Positions 1 through 8,672 of a stretch of DNA of 64,000 bases are shown here, one piece after another (positions within the stretch are counted from its first letter, which is position 1; every line of letters begins with the position of its first letter). The position numbers were made by a program, and so were the translations under genes. The notes beneath the pieces were generated by a model, which saw nothing but the letters and a program-made list of their open reading frames with translations, did no database searches and had not been told where the DNA came from. The stretch covers positions 558,001-622,000 of the forward strand of contig CAVQIM010000001.1 of assembly GCA_963712595.1 (NCBI GenBank). The letters run 5' to 3'. The stretch comes from VRUE01 sp963712595. Its GTDB lineage: Bacteria > Actinomycetota > Thermoleophilia > Solirubrobacterales > 70-9.

Positions 1-72
1 GGCAACCGCAGCCGAGGGCGAGGCCGCCTGCAGCGGGCCGGGCCTCGGGGTGTAGGCAAACGGCGATCTCAT
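1..72 (-). CDS. N-terminus of a probable ECF transporter T component (partial)
   Basis: Only the first 24 codons lie in the window. The ATG (70-72) overlaps the TGA of the upstream lipoprotein gene in an ATGA arrangement, so translation is probably coupled. The peptide starts MRSPFAYTPRPGPLQAAS, which resembles the N-terminus of CbiQ/EcfT-type transmembrane components of energy-coupling-factor vitamin transporters in related actinobacteria (recalled, not searched). Its position as third gene behind a cobalamin riboswitch fits a B12 uptake role. The start and coupling are visible in the sequence. The product name is inference from a very short fragment, and another cobalamin-related gene is possible. 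Confidence 0.45.
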   Translation of the reverse strand, partial: MRSPFAYTPRPGPLQAASPSAAVA

Positions 73-992
73 CGCAGCGGCAGCGGCGTCTCCTCTCCAC
101 CATCGGTGGCGACCGCATAATGGTCGCGCAGGGCGGCCGCGCTGAGCATTCCCGCCGCCGCCCTCACGCCCGCGGCGCTCGCGCCGCTCACGACCCAGAT
201 CGGCGGCGCTTCGTAACGGCGGGTCGCCGCAACCAGGCCCGCGTCGGGGCCGAGGGCGCGCTTTGACTTGCCGTCTTCGGCCAACGCCTTCAGGACATAG
301 CCGCCGGGCCCGGCCTGGAACTCGGCGAAGACCCCGCTCGCCTGCGGCCCGTCCTCGATCTGCGCTGCCGCCGGGTCCTCTCGAACCCGGGCCCATGGAC
401 CGACCAGGACCCTGATCGCGTCCTCGGGCAAGCCCGGCGACACCCGCGCACCAGCGCCCCTCAGACTCGCCCCGACCGTCGGGCAGGCCGCCCCCCCGCC
501 CAGGCACTCGACCGCGACCGGGCGCCGCCGCCCCTCGTAGCCGTCGAGGAAGGGCTGCGGCCAGGAACCGACCACTGCCGGCACCCGCATCGCCGCATCC
601 CAGTCGCGGTAGTCCCACCAGACCGACTCGCCGCCGTGGAGGGGATAGTCGGCCGCCCCCACCGTCGCCTCCACCCCATCCACGTAGTAGAACCAGTCGA
701 GCGGGCGGGAGAAGTCCTCCTGCGCTTCCAGCCCCTCGATCGACTGGACGAAGCCGCCGCCGTAGCGGGTGGAGATCTCGGCGTTGCGTTCAAGCACCCG
801 CATTACCGTGTCCGCTTCGGTGACGTCGCCGACGCTGCGACTGACCAGGCGCTTGGCGCCGTAGTCCCGGGTCACCGTCAATTCGACATCGCCGACCCCG
901 CCGCCGGGGCCGAGGCCGCAGCCAGCGGCCGCGAGCGCAGCTGTGAGACACAGCGCGATCGCGGCCGCTGATCTGGCTAGCTGCCGGGGCAC
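69..992 (-). CDS. DUF4430 lipoprotein, probable cobalamin-binding surface protein
   Basis: 307 residues. The N-terminus carries a lipoprotein signal ending in lipobox LAAAGC (Cys25), so the product should be anchored outside the membrane. Residues about 55-130 match DUF4430, the fold of the transcobalamin/intrinsic-factor C-terminal domain, with the late motif WFYYVDGVEA and a W-rich strand (ESVWWDYRDW). The rest has no fold I recognise. The gene overlaps the upstream DUF4430 gene by 16 bp and sits in the same riboswitch-led operon. I infer capture of cobalamin or a cobinamide for the transporter encoded next. Binding residues cannot be assigned from sequence alone. Confidence 0.75.
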   Translation of the reverse strand: MPRQLARSAAAIALCLTAALAAAGCGLGPGGGVGDVELTVTRDYGAKRLVSRSVGDVTEADTVMRVLERNAEISTRYGGGFVQSIEGLEAQEDFSRPLDWFYYVDGVEATVGAADYPLHGGESVWWDYRDWDAAMRVPAVVGSWPQPFLDGYEGRRRPVAVECLGGGAACPTVGASLRGAGARVSPGLPEDAIRVLVGPWARVREDPAAAQIEDGPQASGVFAEFQAGPGGYVLKALAEDGKSKRALGPDAGLVAATRRYEAPPIWVVSGASAAGVRAAAGMLSAAALRDHYAVATDGGEETPLPLR

Positions 993-1720
993 TTACCTCC
1001 CACGCACACCGCCTCGCCGTTGGAGGGGATGTCCTTGCCGTGGCGAGCGACCAGCGTCGCCGGCTTGGCCAGCGTCACGGTGGCGCGCCCAGCTGCATCG
1101 GTCGGCCCGGAGGCCCCGCTCACGGTCACGCCCGCGGCCGGCTTCTTCTTGCCTTTGTCGTCGTAGGAGAAGACGCGAACCTGGAACGGCATCCCAGCCT
1201 GCGCGCTGTCAGGCGCGCTCAGCGCCAGCTCGTTCGGGTAGGGGAAGCCCGCCAACGCCCAGAGCACTTCGTCTCCGGCGTGGACTTTGACCATTTCGCC
1301 GCCGAGTTCGGGGTTCTCGTGGTTGACCTTCAGGTACCAGGACGCTGTTTTGCTGGCCACGGAACCGCCGACGCCGCAGATCCCCAACCCGAAATCGAAA
1401 TGGTCGGTGATCAGCAACGGCTTCAGCGAGGCGGTGAACTTGGCCGCCTGAATCAGCGTGCCGAGCGCGGTCGCGCCTTTGATCGTCACCGATTTGCCGC
1501 TGCCACCGGTGCCGGCGCCGAAGCAGGTCGCTTGCGGGCTGGTCTTGACCGAGGCGGTGCCGGCGCCGAAGGAGTCTTCGGCGAGAACCTTGCCGCCGGT
1601 GCCGACCACGCGCAGATCGACCACAGGCCCCTTCGCCACCGCAAGCGCGGCAAACGAAAACAGGGATACGAGAGCCAGCGCGCATGCAGCGGCCAGCCGG
1701 AACGGAACGAGTCTTGGCAT
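977..1720 (-). CDS. Secreted DUF4430 protein under cobalamin riboswitch control
   Basis: 247 residues with an N-terminal signal peptide (hydrophobic stretch about residues 8-28, cleavage near AVAKG). Residues about 45-165 look like a DUF4430 domain (SWYLKVNHENPELGG, then VHAGDEVLWAL). Residues about 165-240 resemble an Ig-like big_1 domain (GVTVSGASGPTDAAGRATVT). The C-terminus holds two Cys (AVCVGGKCPGS). The ATG at 1720 follows a GAGGAAAGGGTGG ribosome site lying just downstream of the riboswitch B12 box, which is the expected layout for translational control. First gene of the operon. A role in extracellular corrinoid binding is inferred from domain plus riboswitch. Confidence 0.75.
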   Translation of the reverse strand: MPRLVPFRLAAACALALVSLFSFAALAVAKGPVVDLRVVGTGGKVLAEDSFGAGTASVKTSPQATCFGAGTGGSGKSVTIKGATALGTLIQAAKFTASLKPLLITDHFDFGLGICGVGGSVASKTASWYLKVNHENPELGGEMVKVHAGDEVLWALAGFPYPNELALSAPDSAQAGMPFQVRVFSYDDKGKKKPAAGVTVSGASGPTDAAGRATVTLAKPATLVARHGKDIPSNGEAVCVGGKCPGS

Positions 1721-1749
1721 TTAAGCCACCCTTTCCTCGAGGGTTGTCA

Positions 1750-1932
1750 TGGCTGGCCGGAGGACAGGTCTCCTGGCTTCCGGGGTTGGTCGGTCACACC
1801 TTCCCAAGGGCTCTGTGTCGCCCTCAGTGGCTGGCGCTCAGGCGCCCGCGACGTCCTTGACCCGGTCACAGTGGCGGGACCGCGCCGGTCTTGCACCGGC
1901 TTCCCTTGACCACCGACCGATTTACGCGGGCG
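1750..1932 (-). promoter_or_regulatory. Cobalamin (AdoCbl-type) riboswitch
   Basis: Read on the minus strand the region holds the class hallmarks in order: GGGAAGCCGGTGCAAGACCGG (at about 1911-1892), GCGGTCCCGCCACTGTGACC directly after it, a GC-rich variable part, and the B12 box AGCCAGGAGACCTGTCC at about 1779-1763. The first DUF4430 gene starts about 40 nt further on, so B12 binding probably hides its ribosome site or aborts transcription. Boundaries are approximate (plus or minus 10 nt). Confidence 0.93.
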
Positions 1933-1952
1933 AGTCTATCCCCAAGCAAATC

Positions 1953-1988
1953 GGGAGGGCGGCGAGATAGGAGCAGCGCCGCCCTCCC
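1953..1988 (-). terminator. GC-rich hairpin, probable terminator of the upstream HTH gene
   Basis: Perfect 12-bp inverted repeat (GGGAGGGCGGCG and its complement) with a 12-nt loop. It lies downstream of the minus-strand regulator ending at 2220 and just upstream of the riboswitch. There is only a weak T-rich tail (GATTTGC), so it may act as an intrinsic terminator or insulate the riboswitch transcript. The stretch 1989-2219 shows nothing else I can support. Confidence 0.5.
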
Positions 1989-2219
1989 AGTCCATCGAGC
2001 AGCACCCTGACGCCTATCGGAAGCCTTTGCTGACGACCGATGGCGGCGCCCGGATGCAATAGCAATGTTAAAGCTAAAAAATCGCCCCCCATCCGCTGGG
2101 CGCTCCCGTGCATCGCGGTTGCCGCAAAGACCGACTTCAGTCGCCCGGCGCCGATGCCTTCGGCGACTCGAAACAAGCGAGCCCGACAATTACCGGAATC
2201 GGATCCTCGCCGGTCTTGG

Positions 2220-2753
2220 CTAGCCGCATTGCCGCTTCGGCCTGCCGTATCGGAATGCGTGCGACAGTTCCTCGACTTCTTCAATCGTCTCGTCCCACGC
2301 CCGCTGGTCGAACTGGGGACCTGACCAGGTGAAGTGACGATCCGGTCGAACGTCGATGGTGCCAGCATCGATCGCCATTACGACCTGGTTGATGTAGGTC
2401 GTCATCACAGCTCCCGTGATCGTTTTCTTCAGTGACGCTGGAAGGCTCGCCCAGTTGGTTTCGTCGAACAGTGACAGCGCCGTGGCGCGGTAGAAGCGCT
2501 CAACGCCGCCCCAGCGCCTTCCCCCTGTCTTCGACTTCACCTCCTCTATGCATTCGAATGCCTCGAGCTTGCGGAAGTGGCCATATACCTGAGAGTGGGA
2601 GTACTGGGGGTTCGCCTTCACGAACTGGGTGACGCTCAGGTCGCGATGGTTCACAGCAATGAGGATCTGGACCCGAAGCGAATTGGAAAGCGCCTTGGCG
2701 AGCCTCTCGCTCACAAATGAAGGGGGCCTGACATCGGGTGCTGCGGCTTTCAC
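2220..2753 (-). CDS. ArsR-like winged-helix transcriptional regulator
   Basis: 177 residues. Residues about 14-80 form a winged helix typical of the ArsR/MarR-like group: AKALSNSLRVQILIAVNHRD, then a recognition segment around residues 40-62 (TQFVKANPQYSHSQVYGHFR) and KLEAFECIEEVKS. The C-terminal half is helical with no ligand motif I recognise and no Cys metal cluster. The gene stands alone on the minus strand, preceded by an unusually A/T-rich stretch (about 2835-2875) that could hold its promoter. A second small winged-helix regulator lies nearby on the other strand. Target unknown. Confidence 0.7.
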   Translation of the reverse strand: MKAAAPDVRPPSFVSERLAKALSNSLRVQILIAVNHRDLSVTQFVKANPQYSHSQVYGHFRKLEAFECIEEVKSKTGGRRWGGVERFYRATALSLFDETNWASLPASLKKTITGAVMTTYINQVVMAIDAGTIDVRPDRHFTWSGPQFDQRAWDETIEEVEELSHAFRYGRPKRQCG

Positions 2754-2870
2754 GCCGAATCCTCGGTTCTCTCAGATTTGATTGAGCAGTTGCGAAAGCC
2801 TATCGACGGCGCCGCTGGGAATTGATTTTCCGATGACAGATGCTTTAATTATTTTGATTAATTAGGAAAT

Positions 2871-3092
2871 TTAGAGAGAGGAGAGCGGAATGAAGATTGC
2901 CCCGACCCCCCTGGTCTTGCCGTCGGCTTCGACCACGAAGGGGGCATAGACGCCCTGGATCGGGCCGTCCCCGGAAATCTGACCCAACCAGAGGTCTTCG
3001 GGGTCGGCTCTACCCCCTCTGACTGCGGGCCTCGAAAACCGATCCGCATCACTTTCAAGATAAAAGGCGATTGCAGCGCTTTTTGCTTTCAA
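2871..3092 (-). CDS. Small hypothetical protein, possibly a gene remnant
   Basis: 73-residue frame with high G/C at third positions through its middle (EDLWLGQISGDGPIQG, then VYAPFVVEADGKTRG), which looks more like coding than chance. It ends at a TAA inside an A/T-rich tract. I recognise no family. It may be a real small protein or the leftover of a longer gene truncated at its 5' end, because the first 20 codons (FYLESDADRF region) have poorer base bias. No clear ribosome site is visible. Confidence 0.35.
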   Translation of the reverse strand: MKAKSAAIAFYLESDADRFSRPAVRGGRADPEDLWLGQISGDGPIQGVYAPFVVEADGKTRGVGAIFIPLSSL

Positions 3093-3256
3093 AAATACAT
3101 TTGAAGAAGCGATTTACATCCCTAGACTGCCGCCGCAGTTCTTTAGTGCCTTGAAACGTATTGAACGCAATCGAGAAAAAGGGGGGCCTGGGAGTGACGG
3201 AGCGGGGCCTCGGGGACGAAGGCGGCGAGATTTCGCGGCGCGAGGAGGGGCAGCGC

Positions 3257-3556
3257 ATGTCCCCTCTTCTGATCCAGGCGCTCAACCACCCGATCAGGCG
3301 GGAGGCCCTGCGGCTGCTGCATCGGTCCGCCGAGCCCATGAGCGCGGTTCAGCTGAGCCCGTTCATCAGGACCGTCAAAACCAACGTCTCCTACCACCTG
3401 CGGGTCCTCGCCGACTTCGACGCGGTCAGGCAGGTCGACGAGAGGTATGTCAGGGGCGTTCCCGAGAAGCTCTTCGCCTCCGAGGTCTCAGCCCACAAGC
3501 AGGTCCTTGCGATCCTGGCCGACACCGAGGCAAGCGACAGTGACGTTAGAGCGTAG
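3257..3556 (+). CDS. ArsR-family winged-helix regulator
   Basis: 99 residues from the ATG at 3257, chosen because GAGGAGGGG stands 6 nt upstream; a longer TTG-started frame from 3161 is possible. The chain is almost all winged helix: MSPLLIQALNHPIRREALRL, AVQLSPFI, VKTNVSYHLRVLADFDAVRQ, then a short wing. There is no metal-binding Cys pair, so it is probably not a metal sensor. It overlaps the following MFS gene by 17 bp, so the two are co-translated, and it is likely to control its own operon and the transporter. Confidence 0.8.
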   Translation: MSPLLIQALNHPIRREALRLLHRSAEPMSAVQLSPFIRTVKTNVSYHLRVLADFDAVRQVDERYVRGVPEKLFASEVSAHKQVLAILADTEASDSDVRA

Positions 3557-4775
3557 GGACTTCCCCGACCTCTCCGCCCTCCACGAAACCCCGCTGCGCC
3601 GCCTCGTGCTGGCCCAGCTCGCCTCCTCGGTCGGCGACTTCATGGTGCTGGGCGCACTCCCCTTCGCCGTCTTCTCGATCGGCGGCTCGGTCGGCCAGGT
3701 CGGACTCGCCCTCGCCAGCCAGGCGATCGTCCTGGCGCTTCTGATGATGCTGGGCGGGGTGATCGGAGATCGCCACACGCGCCGCACGGTGGCAATCGCC
3801 GCCGACTTGATTCGCTTCGCCTCGCAGGGGGTCGTGGCGGTGCTGCTGATCAGCGGCGACGCCGAGCTCTGGCAACTCATCTGCGCTCAGGCGGTTCTCG
3901 GCGGCGGCACTGCCTTCTTCATGCCGGCGATGAACGGGCTCGTTCCCCAGGCGGTGAGGAGTGAGCGGTTGCAGGCGGCGAACGCCCTCCGCGGCATGGT
4001 GACCTCGAGCGCCGGTGTGATCGGGCCGGGCATCGCCGCGGTGCTCCTTGCCACCGTCGGACCGGGATGGGCGTTCGCCGCCGACTCCGCAAGCTTCCTC
4101 GTCAGCGCGACGCTACTGGTGGGCGTGCGGCCCGCCAGCGATGTAACTCCCGTAGCCAGCAAGCAATCCATGCTGGATGACCTGGCCGAGGGCTGGGTCG
4201 AGTTCCGCCGCAGGACCTGGGTCTGGGTCGTGGTGGCCGAGTTCGCGCTGCTCAATACGCTCGTCTTCGCCCCCTTCTTCGTCTTCGGGCCGACGGTCGC
4301 GGAGCAGTCCCTTGGCGGCCCCGGCGCCTGGGCGGCGATCCTTGCCGCGATGGGCGCCGGCGAGCTCGCGGGCGGCCTGCTCGCCCTCTCCTGGCGCCCA
4401 GCGCGCCCTCTCCTGGTGGCAACGCTGGCGATCGTGCTGTGGACCGCGCCGCTGCTGCTGCTCGCGACCCTTGCCCCAGTCGGCCTCGTTGCGATCGGCG
4501 CCGCCGCGGCAGGCTTCTCGCTTGCGTTGTTCGGAGCACTCTGGGAGACAACCCTGCAGACTCGCGTTCCGGCCACCCTGCTCTCCCGCCTCAGCTCCTA
4601 CGACCTGCTCGGCTCGCTCGGCTTGGTCCCCGTGGGCTATCTGCTCGGCGCCCTAGTCCAGGGCGGCATCGGGACCGAGCCCGGCCTCATCGGCGCCGCC
4701 GCGATCATCGCCATCGCCACCGTCGTCGTCCTCGCCGTCCCCAGCGTACGCCGACTCGGCGCGGCCGAGGCCTAA
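3540..4775 (+). CDS. MFS transporter (MFS_3 / EntS-like exporter)
   Basis: 411 residues from the GTG at 3540, which overlaps the regulator gene; the frame also opens at 3447 but that extension has no MFS features. About 12 membrane segments can be seen. The first begins LVLAQLASSVGDFMVLGALP, followed by the loop motif GGVIGDRHTRRT, the MFS motif A between helices 2 and 3. The overall pattern fits the MFS_3 group that includes the enterobactin exporter EntS and several multidrug exporters. The substrate cannot be read from sequence. The tight pairing with an ArsR-type regulator suggests inducible efflux. Confidence 0.82.
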   Translation: MTLERRDFPDLSALHETPLRRLVLAQLASSVGDFMVLGALPFAVFSIGGSVGQVGLALASQAIVLALLMMLGGVIGDRHTRRTVAIAADLIRFASQGVVAVLLISGDAELWQLICAQAVLGGGTAFFMPAMNGLVPQAVRSERLQAANALRGMVTSSAGVIGPGIAAVLLATVGPGWAFAADSASFLVSATLLVGVRPASDVTPVASKQSMLDDLAEGWVEFRRRTWVWVVVAEFALLNTLVFAPFFVFGPTVAEQSLGGPGAWAAILAAMGAGELAGGLLALSWRPARPLLVATLAIVLWTAPLLLLATLAPVGLVAIGAAAAGFSLALFGALWETTLQTRVPATLLSRLSSYDLLGSLGLVPVGYLLGALVQGGIGTEPGLIGAAAIIAIATVVVLAVPSVRRLGAAEA

Positions 4776-4872
4776 GCACGCTGCGCGCTGAACGTTCGTC
4801 CAGAATGTTTTCTAACTCCTCCGGTCGGGACTAGTCTCACCGCCGCAAAGCTGTCCGAGTAAAGGGGGAAGG

Positions 4873-5571
4873 ATGAATCGGAGGATGCGGCTGCCGTCGC
4901 CGGCGCTGGCCATCGGGGTCCTGGCGCTGTTCGTGGCGCTCGGCGGCACCGTTTACGCGGCCAAGAAGACGAAAATCAGCGGTCGGGCGATCAAGGTGAA
5001 ATCCCTGCCGGGGAATCGGCTGAAGATCGGCTCGGTCCCGGTCAACCGCCTCAAGCCCGGTGCCCTCCATGACGTCCTCTCCCCCGGGAGCGGGCCGATC
5101 ACCGGCGCCGAAATCGACGAGCTCAGCCTCGGCCAGGTGCCCAACGCCGCCCACGCCGAAACGGCCGACGTAGCCCGCAGCGCCACCGACGCGCAGACCG
5201 CCCTCAACGCCGTCAACGCGATCAACGCCCAGACCGTCAACGGTCACGGCGCCGGTTGCCTGCCGGGCACCGTCGAGTTTGCCGGTGCCTGCTGGCAGAC
5301 CTCTTCGAGCGAGGCGGCGGTGAGCGCACCGGCCGCGGCGACTTCCTGCGCGGTCCGGGGCGGCACGCTGCCCGAGGCCCTGCAGCTCGCTTCATTCGCT
5401 CAACAGCCTGGGGTGAATTTGGACAGCGGTAATGAGTGGGCCAGTGACCTTACGAGCTATACATCTCCTGGGCTTTACAGCGTCGCAACGGTGTCGGCAG
5501 CTGCAGTCGTGAGTTCATCAGCCTCAACTAGCACCAAAAAATACCGCTGCGTAATCCCGCTCGTCACCTGA
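4873..5571 (+). CDS. Secreted protein with Solirubrobacterales-type signal
   Basis: 232 residues. A strong ribosome site (AAGGGGGAAGG) precedes the ATG. Residues 10-30 form a signal or anchor with LALFVALGGTVYAA, a run I know from many exported proteins of Thermoleophilia. The central part is a low-complexity Ala/Thr/Asn segment (AETADVARSATDAQTALNAV), and the C-terminal part has four or five Cys (CLPGTVEFAGACW, SCAVRGG, YRCVIP) that could form disulfides. No enzymatic motif is seen. Probably a cell-surface protein of unknown role. Confidence 0.7.
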   Translation: MNRRMRLPSPALAIGVLALFVALGGTVYAAKKTKISGRAIKVKSLPGNRLKIGSVPVNRLKPGALHDVLSPGSGPITGAEIDELSLGQVPNAAHAETADVARSATDAQTALNAVNAINAQTVNGHGAGCLPGTVEFAGACWQTSSSEAAVSAPAAATSCAVRGGTLPEALQLASFAQQPGVNLDSGNEWASDLTSYTSPGLYSVATVSAAAVVSSSASTSTKKYRCVIPLVT

Positions 5572-5586
5572 ACCGGCTCGCCACGC

Positions 5587-6351
5587 CTAGGTTTCGACCA
5601 AGCCGCGCTCGAGCGCGTAGCGCACCAGCTCGGCGCGGCTGGATAGCCCCAGCTTCTGCTGGATGTGCGCGCGGTGGCTCTCCACCGTGCGAATGCTGAT
5701 GTAGAGCTGCTCGGCGACCTCGGCGTTGGTGTGCCCGAGGGCGATCAGGCGCAACACGTCGCGCTCGCGCTCGCTCAACTCGTCGGGGACGGGCACGTCG
5801 ACGTCAGCGGCGAGGCGGGCGCCGAGCGCCGGCTGCAGATAGATGTCGCCGGCGGCGGCGCTGCGCACGGCCTGCACCAACTCCGCGTCGGCCGCCTCCT
5901 TCAGCACGTAGCCACGTACGCCGGCCTGCAACGCGCGCCGGGCGAAGGCCGGCTCGTTCTGCATCGTCAGTACGACGATCTCGGTCTCCGGCGAGGCCTC
6001 TTCGACGTCGGGGATCGCATCGAGGCTGGCGCGACCGGGCATGTTGAGGTCGAGGATCAGGACCGCCGGTTTGTGGCCGCGGACGTAGCGCACCGCGGTA
6101 TCGGCGTCGCCCGCCTCAGCCACGACCTCGAAGCCGGGCTCGGCGTCGAGCAGCATGCGCAGTGCGTTGCGCACCACGGTGTGATCGTCGGCAAGCACGA
6201 TCGTGGTCGTCTCCGACGCGCCGTCGGGCGCTGCGTCAGCGTGCACGCTCTCGACGTTAGCGGCACCGATGGCTCGCTGGGTCGAGCTCATGGACTCATC
6301 TAACCTCGCCCCGGCGCTCTCGGCATCGGGGTTTTTCCGCTGTCTATCCAA
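5587..6351 (-). CDS. NarL/LuxR-family response regulator
   Basis: Up to 254 residues; a shorter start at 6291 (MSSTQ) would drop 20 disordered residues. The receiver domain (about 50-165) has the acidic pair in VLADDHTVVRNAL, the phospho-acceptor Asp101 in LILDLNMPG, the switch Thr in VVLTM and Lys in YVLKEA. A LuxR helix-turn-helix follows (about 190-250: LSERERDVLRLIALGHTNAE, then SIRTVESHRAHIQQKLG). It is divergent from the histidine kinase at 6428 and should be its partner. Targets are unknown. Confidence 0.9.
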   Translation of the reverse strand: MDRQRKNPDAESAGARLDESMSSTQRAIGAANVESVHADAAPDGASETTTIVLADDHTVVRNALRMLLDAEPGFEVVAEAGDADTAVRYVRGHKPAVLILDLNMPGRASLDAIPDVEEASPETEIVVLTMQNEPAFARRALQAGVRGYVLKEAADAELVQAVRSAAAGDIYLQPALGARLAADVDVPVPDELSERERDVLRLIALGHTNAEVAEQLYISIRTVESHRAHIQQKLGLSSRAELVRYALERGLVET

Positions 6352-6427
6352 TCAATGGAGTTTGAGTGAAGGCTCCCAACCGATAGCATGGGTCTGCCAG
6401 CGAGCTCCGGAGGTGAGCTGAGCTGAG

Positions 6428-8194
6428 ATGGCACAGGGGTATGACAGCAGCGCTCTCGACGAGCCCAGGCTGCGGGAGCTGATCGACGTCGGCCGCAGCT
6501 TGGTCGCCGAGCTCGACCCCGAGGTGGTCTTCCGCCAGCTGCTCGAGGTCGCCTGCGAGCTGACCGGCGCCCGCTACGCGGCACTCGGGGTGCTCGATGA
6601 AGACCGGCATGAGCTGGAGCGCTTCATCACCCATGGCATCGACGAAGAGACTCGCCGCTCGATCGGCAACCTGCCACGCGGACGCGGGGTGCTCGGCCTC
6701 CTGATCGAGCAGCCGCGGCCGCTTCGCCTCGGCGACGTCGGCCATCACCCGCGCTCCTACGGCTTTCCGCCCGGTCATCCGCCGATGACCAACTTCCTCG
6801 GCGTTCCGGTAATGATCCGCGGGCGCGCCTGGGGCAACCTGTACCTGACCGAGAAGAGCGGCGACGAATTCGACGAGGCGGACGAGCAGTCGGCCATGAT
6901 CCTCGGCGAGTGGGCGGCGATCGCGGTCGAGAACGCCCGCCTCTACCGCAGCGTCCGCAGTCAACGCGATGAGATGGAGCGGGCCGTCCACCGGCTCGAA
7001 GCGACGACGGAGATCGCCCGCGCGATCGGCGGCGAGACAGACCTCGAGCGGATCCTGGAGATCGTGGTCAAGCGCGGACGGGCGCTGGTCGAAGCGCGCT
7101 CGCTGCTGATCCTGCTGCGCGACGGCGACGGCCTCACGCCGGCGTCGATCGCCGGCGAGCGCGCCGGGACCGAGGTCGAGACCCAGATCCCGATCGCCGG
7201 CTCGGTCCCCGGTCAGGTACTCGAAGCAGGTGTGCCGCGCCGCATCGCCGGCCTCGACCCGAGCCTGATGGCACGCCCGGGGGCCCAGGACGCCGGCGTC
7301 ACCGCGCTGCTCGTGCCACTCCTCTTTCGCGGCGAAACCCTCGGCCTGCTCGTCGCCCTCGACCCGCTCGGCCGCGACACCGGCTTCAGCGACGAGGACG
7401 AGCAGATCCTGGTCTCCTTCGCCGCCAGCGCCGCCAGCGCCGTCGCCACCGCACAGTCGGTCGCCGAAGACCGCACCCGCGACAGCATCGCGGCGACCGA
7501 GCGAGAGCGCGGCCGCTGGGCGCGCGAGCTGCATGACGAGTCGCTGCAGAGCCTCGCCGGGCTGCGCGTCCTGCTCTCCGCCGCCAGGCGCAGCGACCCG
7601 CAGGAGCTCGACCGCCTGCTGATCCAGGGAATCGAGCAGGTCGATGGCGCGATCGCCGAGATGCGCCGCCTGATCGCTGACCTGCGGCCGACCGCCCTCG
7701 ACGAACTCGGACTGGGCGCCGCCCTGGAGGCGCTCGGCGAACGGCTGACCATTGGCAACGTGCTCGACGTCGAGATGGACCTCGACCTCGACTTCCACTC
7801 GGGGCACCCGCGGCACCGGTTGGTGCCCCAGATCGAGGACACCGCTTACAGGCTGGTGCAGGAGGCGCTCAACAACGTCGTCCGCCATGGCGATACCGAC
7901 CGCGCCCGGGTCGAGGTCTCCGAGAACGGCGAGACGCTGCGCATCTGCGTCTCCGACGAAGGCCGCGGATTCGACGTCGGGGCACGCAGCGAGGGCTTCG
8001 GCCTGATCGCGATGCGCGAACGCGTCGGCCTCGCCGGCGGCACCCTGGAGCTGCAGAGCACCCCCGGCCGCGGTACCTCGATCGTCGCCCTCGTCCCTGC
8101 CCAGCATCGCACCGAAGACGACGCCCGGGAAGAGAGCGATGACGCGCCGCGCCTGGGCGATACAGCGAAAGAGCAGAGTGCCGGCGGCGCCTGA
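6428..8194 (+). CDS. GAF-GAF sensor histidine kinase (HisKA_3)
   Basis: 588 residues, soluble, no membrane segments. Two GAF domains (about 25-170 and 190-345) precede a HisKA_3 dimerisation helix with phospho-acceptor His369 in WARELHDESLQSLAGLR. A HATPase_c domain follows with the N box EALNNVVRHG, G1 box DEGRGFD and G2 box EGFGLIAMRERV. The architecture is that of DevS/NarX-like kinases; I see no heme-ligand evidence, so the signal (gas, redox or small molecule) is open. It forms a divergent two-component pair with the response regulator at 5587. The last 30 residues are charged and disordered. Confidence 0.9.
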   Translation: MAQGYDSSALDEPRLRELIDVGRSLVAELDPEVVFRQLLEVACELTGARYAALGVLDEDRHELERFITHGIDEETRRSIGNLPRGRGVLGLLIEQPRPLRLGDVGHHPRSYGFPPGHPPMTNFLGVPVMIRGRAWGNLYLTEKSGDEFDEADEQSAMILGEWAAIAVENARLYRSVRSQRDEMERAVHRLEATTEIARAIGGETDLERILEIVVKRGRALVEARSLLILLRDGDGLTPASIAGERAGTEVETQIPIAGSVPGQVLEAGVPRRIAGLDPSLMARPGAQDAGVTALLVPLLFRGETLGLLVALDPLGRDTGFSDEDEQILVSFAASAASAVATAQSVAEDRTRDSIAATERERGRWARELHDESLQSLAGLRVLLSAARRSDPQELDRLLIQGIEQVDGAIAEMRRLIADLRPTALDELGLGAALEALGERLTIGNVLDVEMDLDLDFHSGHPRHRLVPQIEDTAYRLVQEALNNVVRHGDTDRARVEVSENGETLRICVSDEGRGFDVGARSEGFGLIAMRERVGLAGGTLELQSTPGRGTSIVALVPAQHRTEDDAREESDDAPRLGDTAKEQSAGGA

Positions 8195-8199
8195 GCCCG

Positions 8200-8571
8200 T
8201 CAGGCGCCGAGCATCGCCAGGTAGAAGCTGTAGTCGCGCCGGTCGGGCCGCAGGTTCGAGGCGAGCGCCAGGTGGTGGCGGGCACGCTCGGTCTCGCCGG
8301 TCTTGGAGAGCGCCCGGCCGAGGCAGAAGTGGGCGTAGTCGTTGACCTGGTGGCGCTCTACCACCGCCCTGAACTCGACCGCGGCGGCGGCGAAGCGCCC
8401 GGAGCGGAAATAGGCGCGCCCCAGCGCCTCGCGCACCGAGGACTTCTCCGGCTCGCGCCGCGCCGCCTCCTCCAGCGGTGCCGCCGCCTCCTCGAAGTCC
8501 TCCTCCTCGAGCAGCTCGATCCCACGCCGGTAGAGGGTCAGCGTCGAATCCCCACTCTGATCGCGCTGCAT
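8200..8571 (-). CDS. Small TPR-repeat protein
   Basis: 123 residues, mostly tetratricopeptide repeats: LYRRGIELLEEEDFEEAAAP, LGRAYFRSGRFAAAAVEFRA and LGRALSKTGETERARHHLAL, about three motifs. There is no signal peptide, so it is a cytoplasmic protein-protein adaptor. It converges with the histidine kinase gene (5 bp between stops) and is divergent from the P-II/Amt operon. Partner unknown. Confidence 0.8.
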   Translation of the reverse strand: MQRDQSGDSTLTLYRRGIELLEEEDFEEAAAPLEEAARREPEKSSVREALGRAYFRSGRFAAAAVEFRAVVERHQVNDYAHFCLGRALSKTGETERARHHLALASNLRPDRRDYSFYLAMLGA

Positions 8572-8672
8572 GGGTCAAGTGTAGGACGCCGGCGGGACCG
8601 GCTCACTACGTCTTCTGCCGCGTACCGGTACGCTCCGCGCCTCCACGGGGAGATGGATTTGAGGGAGGCCAG

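Noticed and set aside
4793..4815. GAACGTTC-type LexA box before the secreted-protein gene
   Set aside because: Only one half-site fits the actinobacterial LexA consensus and the downstream gene is not a DNA-repair gene.
6344..8578. 744-residue minus-strand frame
   Set aside because: It is antisense to the complete GAF-GAF histidine kinase and the TPR gene; the translation is Arg/Gly/Ala-rich without any domain.
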